Shown here piece after piece: positions 26,758 to 35,860 of a stretch of 64,000 nt of DNA; position 1 is the stretch's first letter, and the number at the start of each line of letters is the position of its first letter. The notes under the pieces were generated by a model, which saw nothing but the letters and a program-made list of their open reading frames with translations, was not told the origin of the DNA and did not search any database. A program made the position numbers and the translations under genes. Origin of the DNA: Desulfatitalea sp. BRH_c12 (lineage in GTDB: Bacteria; Desulfobacterota; Desulfobacteria; Desulfobacterales; Desulfosarcinaceae); assembly GCA_000961655.1 (NCBI GenBank), contig LADR01000032.1, forward strand, positions 17,777 through 81,776, written 5' to 3'.

Positions 26758-28632
26758 ATGGGGGAAACATTTACGATTCGCAATTTGGCAGACATCGAAG
26801 CCATCGAACAGGTGCCGTTGTCCGAGCGGGTGACCGAGAAAAGCACCTATGAACTGATCAGCAAAGGAGCGGCCATCAATCCGGATGCGATCGCCATGAG
26901 CTTTATCGCCGACGGCGACCGCTACCGTGAGCCCCTGCGGGTCACCTACGGCCAGTTCATGGCCAAGATCCGCCAGACAGCCAACATGCTGGCCGACATG
27001 GGGGTCAGGTCTACCGATGTGGTCACCTACCTGCTGCCCAATCTGCCCCAGACCCATTTCGTGTTGTGGGGTGCAGAGATGGCCGGCATCGCCAACCCCA
27101 TCAACCCCATGCTGGAGGCCGATACCATCAAGGAGATCTGCCAGGCCGCCGGCACTAAGGTGTTGGTCGCCCTGGGCGACATGCCGGGCGTCGATATCTG
27201 GCCCAAGGTCGCGCAGATCCGTAAATCGATTCCGTCGCTGGAAAAGGTGGTGCGCGTCATGGGACCCTCCGACGAGGCCGAAGGCATCTTCTCCTTCGAA
27301 GAGACGGTGGAACGCTATGCCGGAGACCGGTTGACTTTCGACCGGCAAATCGCGCCCGACGATATCGCCTCGCTCTATCACACCGGCGGCACCACGGGCC
27401 GACCCAAGCTGGCCAAGCGCAGCCACGGAAATGAGATCGCCCTGACCTGGGGGCTCAAGGCCGCCACGCAACTGCAGCCGGCCGAAGCGGTGATGGTCGG
27501 CCTGCCCCTGTTTCACTGCAACGGCACCTGCGTCACCGGCCTGCTGCCCTTTTCCCTGGGCGGCGAGGTGGTGATCCTCTCCGCGTCGGGCTATCGCAAC
27601 CCCACAATCATGAGGAACTTTTACCGGATTGTCGCGCACTACAAACCGGTCTTCTTTTCCTGCGTCCCCACAGTACTCTCGGTTTTGTTGAGCATCCCGG
27701 TGGGCGATGCCGACATCTCATCGCTCAAATATCTGATCTGCGGCGCAGCGCCGCTCAGCGTAGAGTTGTTCCGGCGATTCGAGGCCCATTCGGGCATGAA
27801 AATTCTGGAAGGCTACGGCCTCACCGAATCCACCTGCGCCTCGTGCGTCAACCCCAAGGACGGCGAACGCAAGATCGGCAGCATCGGTATCCGCTTGCCC
27901 TACCAGCATGTGAAGGTGATGATCCTGGGCGCCGACGGCCGCTACCTGCGTGATGCCGAGGTGGAAGAGATCGGCTCGGTGTGCATCAGCGGACCCACGG
28001 CCTTCAAGGGCTACGTGGAAGAGGTGCACAACCGCGGGTTGTGGGTCAAAGAGGGCTGGTTCAACACCGGCGACATGGGGCGCATGGACAAGGACGGCTT
28101 TTTCTGGCTCACCGGCCGCATGAAGGAGCTGATCATCCGCGGGGGGCACAACATCGATCCGGCCACCATCGAAGAGCCGCTGTATCAGATGGCAGGCATC
28201 AAGATGGCGGCGGCCGTCGGACGCCCGGATGCCCATGCCGGCGAGGTGCCCGTGGCCTACGTGGAGTTGGCCGAAGGGGCCGAGATCGGCGAAAGCGACA
28301 TCGCACAGTGGGTCCAGAGCCACATCGGCGAGCGCGCCGCCGTGCCCAAGGCGATCTATATCGTCGATCAGATCCCCCTCACGGCCGTGGGCAAGATCTT
28401 CAAACCGGCCTTGCGCTGGGACGCCATCCGGCGCACCTACGAGCAAGAGCTCGCCCAGCTTGGAGAGCTGGCCCAATCCGTCGGGGTGCGTGTGGCCGAA
28501 GACAAGGTGCATGGCACCCTGGCCACCATCCGCATCAAGGCCGCAGTGGGCGCTGACCGCGGACAGATCGAAGCGCGAGTGGCAGAGTTGCTGGCGCGCT
28601 ATACGGTGCGGTATGCGGTTGAATGTGTGTGA
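26758..28632 (+). CDS. AMP-dependent acyl-CoA synthetase
   Basis: The 624-residue ligase has YHTGGTTGRPKLAKRSH near 205, EGYGLTEST near 355, WFNTGDMGRMDKDGFFWLTGRMKELIIRGG near 430-460 and PLTAVGKIFKPALR near 545, all adenylate-forming signatures of the fatty- or aromatic-acyl type. About 75 residues follow the catalytic lysine segment, more than usual. Third positions are visibly richer in G and C than in the upstream tetR and nitroreductase genes, which hints at a different origin. A gggagg site lies ahead of the ATG. Probably in one unit with the nitroreductase. Confidence 0.9.
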   Translation: MGETFTIRNLADIEAIEQVPLSERVTEKSTYELISKGAAINPDAIAMSFIADGDRYREPLRVTYGQFMAKIRQTANMLADMGVRSTDVVTYLLPNLPQTHFVLWGAEMAGIANPINPMLEADTIKEICQAAGTKVLVALGDMPGVDIWPKVAQIRKSIPSLEKVVRVMGPSDEAEGIFSFEETVERYAGDRLTFDRQIAPDDIASLYHTGGTTGRPKLAKRSHGNEIALTWGLKAATQLQPAEAVMVGLPLFHCNGTCVTGLLPFSLGGEVVILSASGYRNPTIMRNFYRIVAHYKPVFFSCVPTVLSVLLSIPVGDADISSLKYLICGAAPLSVELFRRFEAHSGMKILEGYGLTESTCASCVNPKDGERKIGSIGIRLPYQHVKVMILGADGRYLRDAEVEEIGSVCISGPTAFKGYVEEVHNRGLWVKEGWFNTGDMGRMDKDGFFWLTGRMKELIIRGGHNIDPATIEEPLYQMAGIKMAAAVGRPDAHAGEVPVAYVELAEGAEIGESDIAQWVQSHIGERAAVPKAIYIVDQIPLTAVGKIFKPALRWDAIRRTYEQELAQLGELAQSVGVRVAEDKVHGTLATIRIKAAVGADRGQIEARVAELLARYTVRYAVECV

Positions 28633-28714
28633 ACCAATGTGGAGAATGCAACACGATATTTCGGCATCCACACAGCCATTATGAAACTATGCCAGCATTG
28701 AGTAAATGAAAATT

Positions 28715-29003
28715 TGGTTATCCAGTTCGCGCCAGTGACTATTGGTGTTTTCGGGATTGGCACGAAGGAGGTGATCCGGGTGGGTGGTCTGCGACACGTC
28801 AGCCATGAGATTTAGTGAGGCATAAGGTGTGCGCAGGACATAGGGCCGCACTGTTTGAGCGCAGCGAGTTTGCGGCCCGTCCGGAGCATGCCTTATTGCC
28901 TCACTTAATCGAATGGATGGTGGCGCGGACCACCCACCCGGATCACCGGGGTTTTCCTACGTCACCCCACACCCGTATCTCACTTGACCGAAGTGGATAA
29001 CCA
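28715..29003. repeat. 289-bp repeat element, copy A (complete)
   Basis: The ends are inverted copies of each other (tggttatccagttcg at the left, its near complement at the right), about 25 bases. Inside, 28770-28788 and 28929-28947 are exact 19-base complements (ggtgatccgggtgggtggt), and further pairing inside gives one long hairpin. A 61-codon frame (28815-29000) begins MRHKVCAGHRAAL and recurs in copy B with the same length. There is no transposase, so this looks like a non-autonomous (MITE-like) element. It fills most of the gap between the ligase gene and the metallo-hydrolase gene. Confidence 0.85.
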
Positions 29004-29023
29004 GAAATGGGAGTTGTTTTTTT

Positions 29024-29908
29024 ATGGAAGAAAAACATTTTGGCCCGGTATGGTTTATTCCTGGAGAAAGATCGGGGAGGTATCCCTTCTGTCATTCCGT
29101 CTACATTGAAGGGCCCGGGATTCTGATAGATCCTGGATCCGACAGGAAACGCCTCGAACAGCTTCGTACGAATCCAGGCGTCAGGGCGATCTGGCTCAGC
29201 CACTGGCACGAAGACCATATCGCGGACATGGACCTTTTTGAAGATCTGCCTTTTTATGTAGGCGAGCCGGACGCGCGGCCTCTCTCGAGCTCGGAAGCAT
29301 TCCTGGATGCCTATGGCATTAACATTCAAGAGCACCGGGAGCACTGGCTTTTGACCCTGACAAAGGATTTCAACTTCAAGCCGCGTTGGCCGGCCGGTTA
29401 TTTTAAAGACGGCGAACGCCTGCACCTGGACGGTGTGACAGTGGATGTGATCGGCACACCCGGTCATACCCCGGGGCATTTATCCTTTTACTTCAGAGAG
29501 GCCGGTGTGCTTTTTATGGGGGACTATGACCTTTCCGGGTTTGGTCCCTGGTACGGCGATGTGGAAGCCAGTATCGAACAGACGATCATTTCAGTTGGAA
29601 AACTTAAAGGCCATTCCGCACGGGTTTGGATCACTGGCCACGAGACCGGTCTGTTCGAACAGGACCCGGCCGAAAAGTGGGATCAATACCTCGACGTCAT
29701 CTCACATCGGGAAGATAAACTCCTTGCCTTTCTGAAACATCCCCGAACGATAGAAGAAATCGTATCGGCTTGGCTCGTTTATGGTAAGCCAAGAGAGCCG
29801 AAGGCTTTTTTTGAATTCGGCGAACGAGCCCTGATGAAAAAACATTTGGAAAAACTACTGGGTAAGGCGCAGATAGAAATGGCTGAAAACAGGTACTACA
29901 CCCTATAG
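29024..29908 (+). CDS. Metallo-beta-lactamase fold hydrolase
   Basis: The 294-residue protein has the metal signature H60-W-H62-E-D64-H65, then GTPGHTPGHLSFY with His148 and MGDYDLSGFGPWYGD around residues 166-179, which together bind two metals. A late histidine occurs in ITGHETG. Members hydrolyse thioesters, lactones or phosphodiesters; the substrate here is not evident. The repeat element ends 20 bases before the ATG, so its promoter either lies in the repeat or beyond it. No close partner gene follows. Confidence 0.85.
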   Translation: MEEKHFGPVWFIPGERSGRYPFCHSVYIEGPGILIDPGSDRKRLEQLRTNPGVRAIWLSHWHEDHIADMDLFEDLPFYVGEPDARPLSSSEAFLDAYGINIQEHREHWLLTLTKDFNFKPRWPAGYFKDGERLHLDGVTVDVIGTPGHTPGHLSFYFREAGVLFMGDYDLSGFGPWYGDVEASIEQTIISVGKLKGHSARVWITGHETGLFEQDPAEKWDQYLDVISHREDKLLAFLKHPRTIEEIVSAWLVYGKPREPKAFFEFGERALMKKHLEKLLGKAQIEMAENRYYTL

Positions 29909-29997
29909 AAAGATGGCGTACCCTGACTGCGGCCCATTGACTTGGACTAGCTAAGCCGGCTCACCGCTCAGGGCATTAAAGCGTTAAAAAATAGAAC

Positions 29998-30058
29998 GAA
30001 CGCTCATTTTATATTGACAAGTTTACTGATTGCGGTCCAGTATATGAACGTTCCTTTT
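29998..30058 (+). promoter_or_regulatory. Pair of 13-base direct repeats upstream of the nitronate-monooxygenase-like gene
   Basis: GAACGCTCATTTT at 29998 and GAACGTTCCTTTT at 30046 differ at two positions and stand 48 bases apart; a TTGACA lies between them at 30014. The second copy contains the palindrome GAACGTTC. They could be binding sites for a TetR- or FadR-type regulator of the downstream genes. The rest of the 338-base gap (29909-30246) shows nothing. Confidence 0.4.
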
Positions 30059-30246
30059 CGAAAATGGCACTGGCTCTCTGACCTTATGGGGGTGCCCTGA
30101 GTTCTTTGACTTTAACCACAAAAGGAATACACGCGTCAGCTCGCTGAAGCATCAAAGTTGAATTCTGAAATGCTTCTTGATTACTTCGATCCGCGGCGAC
30201 AGGCCGGCCGCTGGCGAATATACAACCCGAACCGGAGGTGAGTGGG

Positions 30247-31140
30247 ATGGGCAAACTTTTAGACCTTTTGGGAAGTAAATATCCAATCATTCAAGGACCG
30301 ATCGGAGAATTGAACGATCCCAGACTGATCGCTGCCGTGTCCGAAGCGGGTGCCTTCGGCGTGCTGGCCTTGGGGTTCATAAATGATCTGGAAAAAATCA
30401 AGCAGATGATCTCCCAGGTGCAGACGCTTACCGATAAGCCATTCGGGGCGAACCTGATGATCGCCATGAACCCGCTCAATGAGGCCATTCTGGAGGTCCT
30501 GGCTGAAGCAGGCATCAAGACAGTGACCACTTCGGCAGGTTCACCCAGGAAAATTTACCCCAAAATAAAAGCTCTGGGTTTGAATGGGTTGCATGTTGCG
30601 CTATCCGCGCCTCTCGCGGTCAAAGCCGCAGATGCCGGCGCGGATGGTCTGATCGTTTCGGGCACCGAATCCGGTGGGTTGAGAACGACGGGCCCGGAAT
30701 CGACCAACATGATTCTCATTCCACTGGTATGTGACCAGGTGGCTGTCCCGGTTGTGGCCGCAGGCGGTATCGCCGACCGTCGCGGCTATCGCGCGGCATT
30801 TGCCCTCGGCGCGCAGGGCGTTCAGCTTGGCACGGCATTTCTGGCCTCCGAAGAAAGCCCGGCTTCACGGCCCTGGAAGGAGGCCATCATTGGCTGTCCG
30901 GACGCTGGCACGACATTGCTACCGATGGGCCATATTGCGATGCGAGCGATCATCAATCCTAAATTGGCCGCGCTGATGGCCCGAGGTGCTGATCTGAGCC
31001 GAGAATACACTATGGGCAGTGCAGGCAAGGCATGGCGGGGGGGTGATTTTGATCTCTTCCCGGCCGGCGCCGGCCAGGTCAGCGCATTGATCAAAGAGAT
31101 CAAGCCGGTTACCGCGATCATTGAAGATATGGTGGGTTGA
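30247..31140 (+). CDS. Nitronate monooxygenase/FabK-like FMN protein
   Basis: The 297-residue TIM-barrel protein has YPIIQGPIGELNDPRLIAAVSEAGAFGVL at the start and VVAAGGIADRRGYRAAFALGAQGVQLGTAFLASEES for FMN phosphate binding. The motif usually reading ESGGH is ESGGL here, so the histidine used by nitronate monooxygenase and by FabK is replaced by leucine. An enoyl-CoA/ACP reductase or other flavin role without that base is possible. ATG 30247 is preferred over the GTG at 30238, which overlaps the ggagg site. Confidence 0.82.
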   Translation: MGKLLDLLGSKYPIIQGPIGELNDPRLIAAVSEAGAFGVLALGFINDLEKIKQMISQVQTLTDKPFGANLMIAMNPLNEAILEVLAEAGIKTVTTSAGSPRKIYPKIKALGLNGLHVALSAPLAVKAADAGADGLIVSGTESGGLRTTGPESTNMILIPLVCDQVAVPVVAAGGIADRRGYRAAFALGAQGVQLGTAFLASEESPASRPWKEAIIGCPDAGTTLLPMGHIAMRAIINPKLAALMARGADLSREYTMGSAGKAWRGGDFDLFPAGAGQVSALIKEIKPVTAIIEDMVG

Positions 31141-31196
31141 TCCATTGAGGCATAATTTTTCATGAGAGAATCATTCTTCGAAAAAGGAGTGTTGTT

Positions 31197-31970
31197 GTGA
31201 GCTTAAAGCATTTGATGGATTTGTCAGGGAAAGTAGCCCTCATCACGGGCGGATCGAGAGGCCTTGGTCTTCAGATGGCGGAGGCGTTAGGTGAATTGGG
31301 AGCCAAACTGGCCATTACCGCCCGCAAACAACACGAACTGGACGCGGCCGCCGAACAGCTGTCGGCGCAAGGAATCGACGTGATCACATGCGCCGCCGAC
31401 TTGTCCAGACACGAGACACTTCCAGGCGTGGTGGACACTATCCTGGGGCGGTATGGCAACATCGACATCCTGGTCAACAATGCAGGTGCCACCTGGGGAG
31501 CCCTTGCTGAGGATCATTCGGCTGAAGCCTGGTACAAGGTACTCAACCTCAATGTGAATGCTCTTTTCTTCCTTACTCAAATCATTGGAAAAAAATGCAT
31601 GATTCCAAACCGCTCGGGAAAAATCATCAACATCGCCTCCGTTGCCGGGCTGATGGGCAATCCACCAGGCATGGATACGATTGCCTACAACACCAGCAAG
31701 GGTGCCGTCGTCAACTTCACCCGGGCGCTGGCGGCAGAGTGGGGCAAGTACAACATCAATGTCAATGCCATATGCCCAGGCGTGTTCCCGTCTAAAATGG
31801 CCAATATACTGGTTGAAACAATGGGTGACACGATCCTGGCCATGACACCCTTAGGCCGGGTGGGCGGGCCGGAAGATCTTAAAGGACTGGTGGCGCTTTT
31901 TGCATCGGATGCTGCAAGGCATATCACCGGACAGTGCGTGGCGGTCGATGGCGGGGCATCTGTGATCTGA
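31197..31970 (+). CDS. Short-chain dehydrogenase/reductase
   Basis: The 257-residue enzyme has the cofactor motif TGGSRGLG (17-24), NNAG (94-97) and the catalytic set Ser148, Tyr164 and Lys168 (YNTSK). It ends ITGQCVAVDGGASVI as FabG-like proteins do. It would oxidise or reduce a hydroxy/keto group with NAD(P)(H), for instance a 3-hydroxyacyl-CoA. The start is GTG, seven bases behind aaaggag. Confidence 0.9.
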   Translation: MSLKHLMDLSGKVALITGGSRGLGLQMAEALGELGAKLAITARKQHELDAAAEQLSAQGIDVITCAADLSRHETLPGVVDTILGRYGNIDILVNNAGATWGALAEDHSAEAWYKVLNLNVNALFFLTQIIGKKCMIPNRSGKIINIASVAGLMGNPPGMDTIAYNTSKGAVVNFTRALAAEWGKYNINVNAICPGVFPSKMANILVETMGDTILAMTPLGRVGGPEDLKGLVALFASDAARHITGQCVAVDGGASVI

Positions 31971-32118
31971 GTTTACCCGACAGGCAGTGAGACGCTCGTT
32001 GTCGTTGTTTTCTCGCGCGGACAGGGCGGTGTAAGAAAAGCTGAGCATAACCGGCCGGCCAGCGGGGTGGAATAAAAGCGTCGATAGGATCTACAATCGG
32101 TCGGTGGCAGGAGGGTGT

Positions 32119-32907
32119 ATGAAGATTCTGGATAAAGTGGTCGTCGTCACCGGCGGTGCCTCAGGCATTGGGCGCAGCTTGTGCCGCCGGTTTGCCGCAG
32201 CCGGGGCAAAGGGTGTCGTGGTCTCCGATTCTAATGCGGAAGAAGCCGCTAATGTGGCCAGGGAGATCGGTGGTTTGGCCGTGACAACAGACGTCCGCAA
32301 TGAGGCGGACGTCCGGAAATTGGTTGCGCTCGCGACCAAGGCCTACGGCCCGATTGATTTGTTCTGTTCGAACGCCGGCATCTCGGTACCCGGTGGTGTC
32401 GAGGCCCAGGATTCTGATTGGCAGCGGTGTTGGGACATCCACGTGATGGCCCATGTGTATGCCGCCAGGGCTGTTTTGCCTTCCATGATTGCGCGCGGCG
32501 GTGGCTACCTGCTCCAGACAGGTTCAGCCGGTGGCTTGCTTACCACCCTTGGCGCAGCACCCTACGCGATCAGCAAGCACGCCGCTGTTGCATTTGCCGA
32601 ATGGCTTTCGATCACCCACGCGCGCCATGGGATCAAAGTCAGCTGCCTCTGTCCGCTTGGCGTAAAAACCGGGATGCTTTCTGAAGAGACCGAAGGCATC
32701 GGAAAGCTTATCATGCAAACCGCCATTTCTCCGGAGGTCGTTGCCGAACATGTCATCGCGGGTTTGGAAAAAGAGGATTTTCTTATCCTGCCCCATCCGG
32801 AAGTTTTAGAGTATTTTAAGAGCAAGGCCAACAACTATGAACGCTGGTTGCATCACATGCGCAAAGAACAGGAACAGTATGTGGCACCCCTGATGACGTC
32901 ATTGTGA
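32119..32907 (+). CDS. Short-chain dehydrogenase/reductase, second copy
   Basis: The 262-residue enzyme has TGGASGIG (11-18), SNAG (84-87) and the catalytic residues Ser136, Tyr149 and Lys153 (YAISK). Its C-terminal part ([27 protein letters not shown]) is longer and more charged than in FabG types. ATG 32119 follows aggaggg. It is transcribed with the other dehydrogenase, 148 bases apart; the two may act on different positions of one substrate. Confidence 0.88.
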   Translation: MKILDKVVVVTGGASGIGRSLCRRFAAAGAKGVVVSDSNAEEAANVAREIGGLAVTTDVRNEADVRKLVALATKAYGPIDLFCSNAGISVPGGVEAQDSDWQRCWDIHVMAHVYAARAVLPSMIARGGGYLLQTGSAGGLLTTLGAAPYAISKHAAVAFAEWLSITHARHGIKVSCLCPLGVKTGMLSEETEGIGKLIMQTAISPEVVAEHVIAGLEKEDFLILPHPEVLEYFKSKANNYERWLHHMRKEQEQYVAPLMTSL

Positions 32908-32941
32908 CATCCGCACTATTTTTAGAAGTATCTGGTTGGCG

Positions 32942-32995
32942 AAGTGTTAAGTATAAAGTTTGAAGTGTAAAGGGAGGCATTCTGTCGATTTGATA
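32942..32995 (+). repeat. 54-bp direct repeat, first copy
   Basis: Starting aagtgttaagt and ending tgtcgatttgata, this stretch matches 39085-39138 with four mismatches. Both copies lie in short intergenic gaps on the same strand. No function is evident. Confidence 0.75.
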
Positions 32996-33074
32996 CAAGG
33001 TATACTATCGCAGCCCTTTGTCCTGTTTCTTTAAAGGGACTTTAAGGACCGCCATTACAAGGGGGAATAAAGTC

Positions 33075-33743
33075 GTGGATTCGAACTTTTCGCAGTATCT
33101 GCAAGCCACCGAAGTCATCGATTTTCACCATCCAGCAGTTACAGCATTTATCCGGAAACAGATTGAAGATGCCACCACACCCGAACAACAGGCAGTGAAA
33201 CTCTATTATGCCGTTCGGGATGGCATTCGTTATGATCCATACCTTATCGATCTTTCAGTCGCTGGATTGCGGGCCAGCACCACGCTGCAAATTGGACGGG
33301 GGTGGTGCGTGACCAAAGCCGCTCTGCTGGCCGCATGTTGCAGGGGGTTGGGGATCCCGGCGAAACTGGGCTATGCTGACGTGCGCAATCATCTTTCCAC
33401 CGCGCGGATGCGCGCGCACATGAAAACAGACATCTTTCTGTGGCATGGCTACACCGCCATCTACCTGGGCAAGTGGGTCAAGGCAACGCCTGCGTTCAAT
33501 ATTGAGCTTTGCCAACGGTTCAAATTAAAACCCCTTGAATTCGATGGCAGCTGCGATTCCATATATCATCCCTTCGACTTGCTGGGAAATAAACATATGG
33601 AGTATTTACGCGATCGCGGCGAATTTGCAGATGTGCCCATAGATCAAATAAACAAAGATTTCACCGAATCTTATAAGACGCCGGACCGTTTGGGCGCCTT
33701 CGATTTCCAAAAGGACATCGATCGGGAGAGTTCGTTGGCGTGA
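33075..33743 (+). CDS. Transglutaminase-like superfamily protein
   Basis: The 222-residue protein shows IGRGWCVTKAALLAACCRGLGIPAKL with the putative nucleophile Cys78 and LWHGYTAIYLGKWVKATPAFN with His124. The aspartate that completes the triad in most members is not obvious, since the usual DPT segment reads ATP. Bacterial relatives are proteases or amidases. I use the GTG at 33075 behind aaggggg; the longer frame from 33018 has no ribosome site. Confidence 0.75.
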   Translation: MDSNFSQYLQATEVIDFHHPAVTAFIRKQIEDATTPEQQAVKLYYAVRDGIRYDPYLIDLSVAGLRASTTLQIGRGWCVTKAALLAACCRGLGIPAKLGYADVRNHLSTARMRAHMKTDIFLWHGYTAIYLGKWVKATPAFNIELCQRFKLKPLEFDGSCDSIYHPFDLLGNKHMEYLRDRGEFADVPIDQINKDFTESYKTPDRLGAFDFQKDIDRESSLA

Positions 33744-33771
33744 TAAGGCTTGTCGCTGGCGTCATTGCACT

Positions 33772-33884
33772 GTATCCATTTCGCTCCAGTGACTATTGGC
33801 GAGTGTATTCGGGATTGCCGGGGTTTTGGCTTTTTTACGTCACCCCACCCCCCGTATCTCACTTGACCGAAGTGGATAATCAGA
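33772..33884. repeat. Repeat element, deleted copy D
   Basis: Both ends of the element at 28715 are present (tccagtgactattgg at left, tatctcacttgaccgaagtgg at right), but the central hairpin is missing, leaving 113 bases. Confidence 0.75.
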
Positions 33885-33989
33885 ATCGAATAATCGCCAT
33901 ATCTTGCCCGGGGATAAAAACCAATGATAAATATTTGCAAGTGCGTATAAGGTTTTGATAAAGGCTTATTCAGAGCGCAGCCTTAGCAA

Positions 33990-34020
33990 TTGACATCAAC
34001 CGTCACTACCGGTAGTTTAT
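33990..34020 (+). promoter_or_regulatory. Candidate crp/fnr-type gene promoter with palindrome
   Basis: TTGACA at 33990-33995 is followed, 9 bases on, by the perfect palindrome ACTACCGGTAGT (34005-34016), where a repressor would lie between the -35 and -10 boxes. The -10 (TAGTTT or GTTTAT) is weak, as expected of a regulated promoter. The distance to the gene start is about 120 bases. Confidence 0.4.
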
Positions 34021-34136
34021 CTGCACTGCTTCTGATACGAAACGCCTGACCGCTTTGGCATAAAGGGCATATGTATGATCACTGAATTGTGTGCGGACAA
34101 TCGCCTGTTCGATCAGAACAATGGTCTCAGACGACT

Positions 34137-34835
34137 ATGACCAGTTATTTACACTCCACCGAAGCGTATTCGCAATCCGAGTTGCTGTCTGATATTTCTC
34201 CGGAAGGTCAGGCCGATATTTTTAAGGCCGGTCACCGGAATTCTTATAATGCCGGAGAGATTCTTTTTCACGAAGGTGATCAAGCTTTTAGATGCTATTT
34301 CGTTCAGAGCGGGCGGATCAAGGTGAGCATACTGCATGAAGAAGGCAAAGAGGCTATTCTTCGCTATGTTCTTCCAGGCGAATTCATGGCGGCTATTGCC
34401 GTATTCAGGGGGAAAACCTACCCTGCCACCGCATCAGCCGTCGGGCCGGTTTCAGCGATCAGTTGGGACCGGACAACGATGATAACGCTAATGCATCTTT
34501 ATCCGCCGTTGGCGGTCAATATGCTGCGCGTGGTGGTGGATCGTTTGGATGAAGTGCAAAAGCGTTACCTGGAACTGTCCGCGGAACAGGTGGCGCAGCG
34601 CATCGCCAGGGCCTTGCTGCGCATGATGAAAACCTCTGGCCGCAAAACCGACGAAGGCATTGTGATCGACTTTCGCCTGAGCCGACAGGATCTGGCCGAT
34701 TATACGGGCACCACTTTATTTTCCGTAAGCCGTGTCCTGAGCAAATGGGAAAAAATGGGTCACATCAAATCGGGGCGTGAGCGGATCGTCATCACCGATG
34801 CGCATGCGCTGGTGGCAGTGACGGAAAACAGCTAA
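34137..34835 (+). CDS. Crp/Fnr-family transcriptional regulator
   Basis: The 232-residue protein has a cyclic-nucleotide-binding-like beta roll (NAGEILFHEGDQAFRCYFVQSGRIKVS, then LRYVLPGEFMAAIAVF) and a C-terminal winged helix (LSRQDLADYTGTTLFSVSRVLSKWEKMGHI). It lacks the N-terminal four-cysteine cluster of Fnr and the RxS cAMP pocket is not evident, so the signal is unknown. ATG 34137 gives a length normal for the family; a GTG at 34089 is possible. A tandem repeat field begins 31 bases after its stop. Confidence 0.88.
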   Translation: MTSYLHSTEAYSQSELLSDISPEGQADIFKAGHRNSYNAGEILFHEGDQAFRCYFVQSGRIKVSILHEEGKEAILRYVLPGEFMAAIAVFRGKTYPATASAVGPVSAISWDRTTMITLMHLYPPLAVNMLRVVVDRLDEVQKRYLELSAEQVAQRIARALLRMMKTSGRKTDEGIVIDFRLSRQDLADYTGTTLFSVSRVLSKWEKMGHIKSGRERIVITDAHALVAVTENS

Positions 34836-34865
34836 GTCGGTATCTCATCACGAAAGTCTTTATAG

Positions 34866-35680
34866 GTCTTCCATTTCAACGTATCTTCCCGGTTGTTTCA
34901 TAAAATTCAAACATGGTTACCCACTTCGGTCAAGTGAGATATGGGCGTGGGGTGACGTAGGATGCAGATGTAGGGTGGGCATTGCCCACCATATTCCCCG
35001 CAAACAACATCATCGGGTTTCTGACCCTGATCCCGCCCAAGCGATTGTATAGACACCGGAGCGAACATAGCCATGAAACGTTGAATACCGTCAATCACAG
35101 AGGCGATCGACATAAGACAGCGGTGGGCGATGCCCACCTACCTGGCTTTGCAAGTCTTCCATTTCAACGTATCTTCCCGGTTGTTTCATAAAATTCAAAC
35201 ATGGTTACCCACTTCGGTCCAGTGAGATATGGGCGTGGGGTGACGTAGGGATGTAGGGTGGGCATTGCCCACCATATTCCCCGCAAACAACATCATCGGG
35301 TTTCTGACCCTGATCCCGCCCAAGCGATTGTATAGACACCGGAGTGAACATAGCGATGAAACGTTGAATACCATCAATCACAGAGGCGCTCGGCATAAGA
35401 CAATGGTGGGCGATGCCCACCCTACCTGGCTGATCCCGCCCAAGCGATTGTATAGACACCGGAGCGAACATAGCGATGAAACGTTGAATACCGTCAATCA
35501 CAGAGGCGATAGACATAAGACAGCGGTGGGCAATGCTCACCCTACCTGGCTTTGCAAGTCTTCCATTTCAACGTATCTTCACGCGTTGTTTCATAAAATT
35601 CAAATATGGTTACCCACTTCGGTCAAGTGAGATATGGGCGTGGGGTGACGTAGGATGTAGGGCGGGCATTGCCCACCACT
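34866..35680. repeat. Nested tandem repeat field
   Basis: A unit starting gtcttccatttcaacgtatc begins at 34866, 35154 and 35558. Each unit contains an end of the 28715-type element (tacccacttcggt) and a segment bounded by gtagggtgggc and its complement. Within the second unit a piece of about 120 bases (35312 and 35432, gatcccgcccaagcgattg) is doubled. The repeats contain no spacers and no supported gene. The gap 35681-35860 up to the exporter operon shows nothing further. Confidence 0.85.
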
Positions 35681-35860
35681 ATTGCAAAATCAGACACGCT
35701 GTTTTTCTGCAATTGGCGTTTCAGGGAGCCGACTCTTGCGCCAGCGCAAAGAGATCTGGGCTTTTTCCTGCTTTATTCATCATCAAATATGCGCTTTTTC
35801 GACAGCAGGTTCGTTTGTACAGTATCGAACGGGCTGTAATGACACTCAGAGGACGCCCCC

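Noticed and set aside
34866..35680. CRISPR array
   Set aside because: Repeats are 120-288 bases long, adjoin without unique spacers and have no cas genes nearby.
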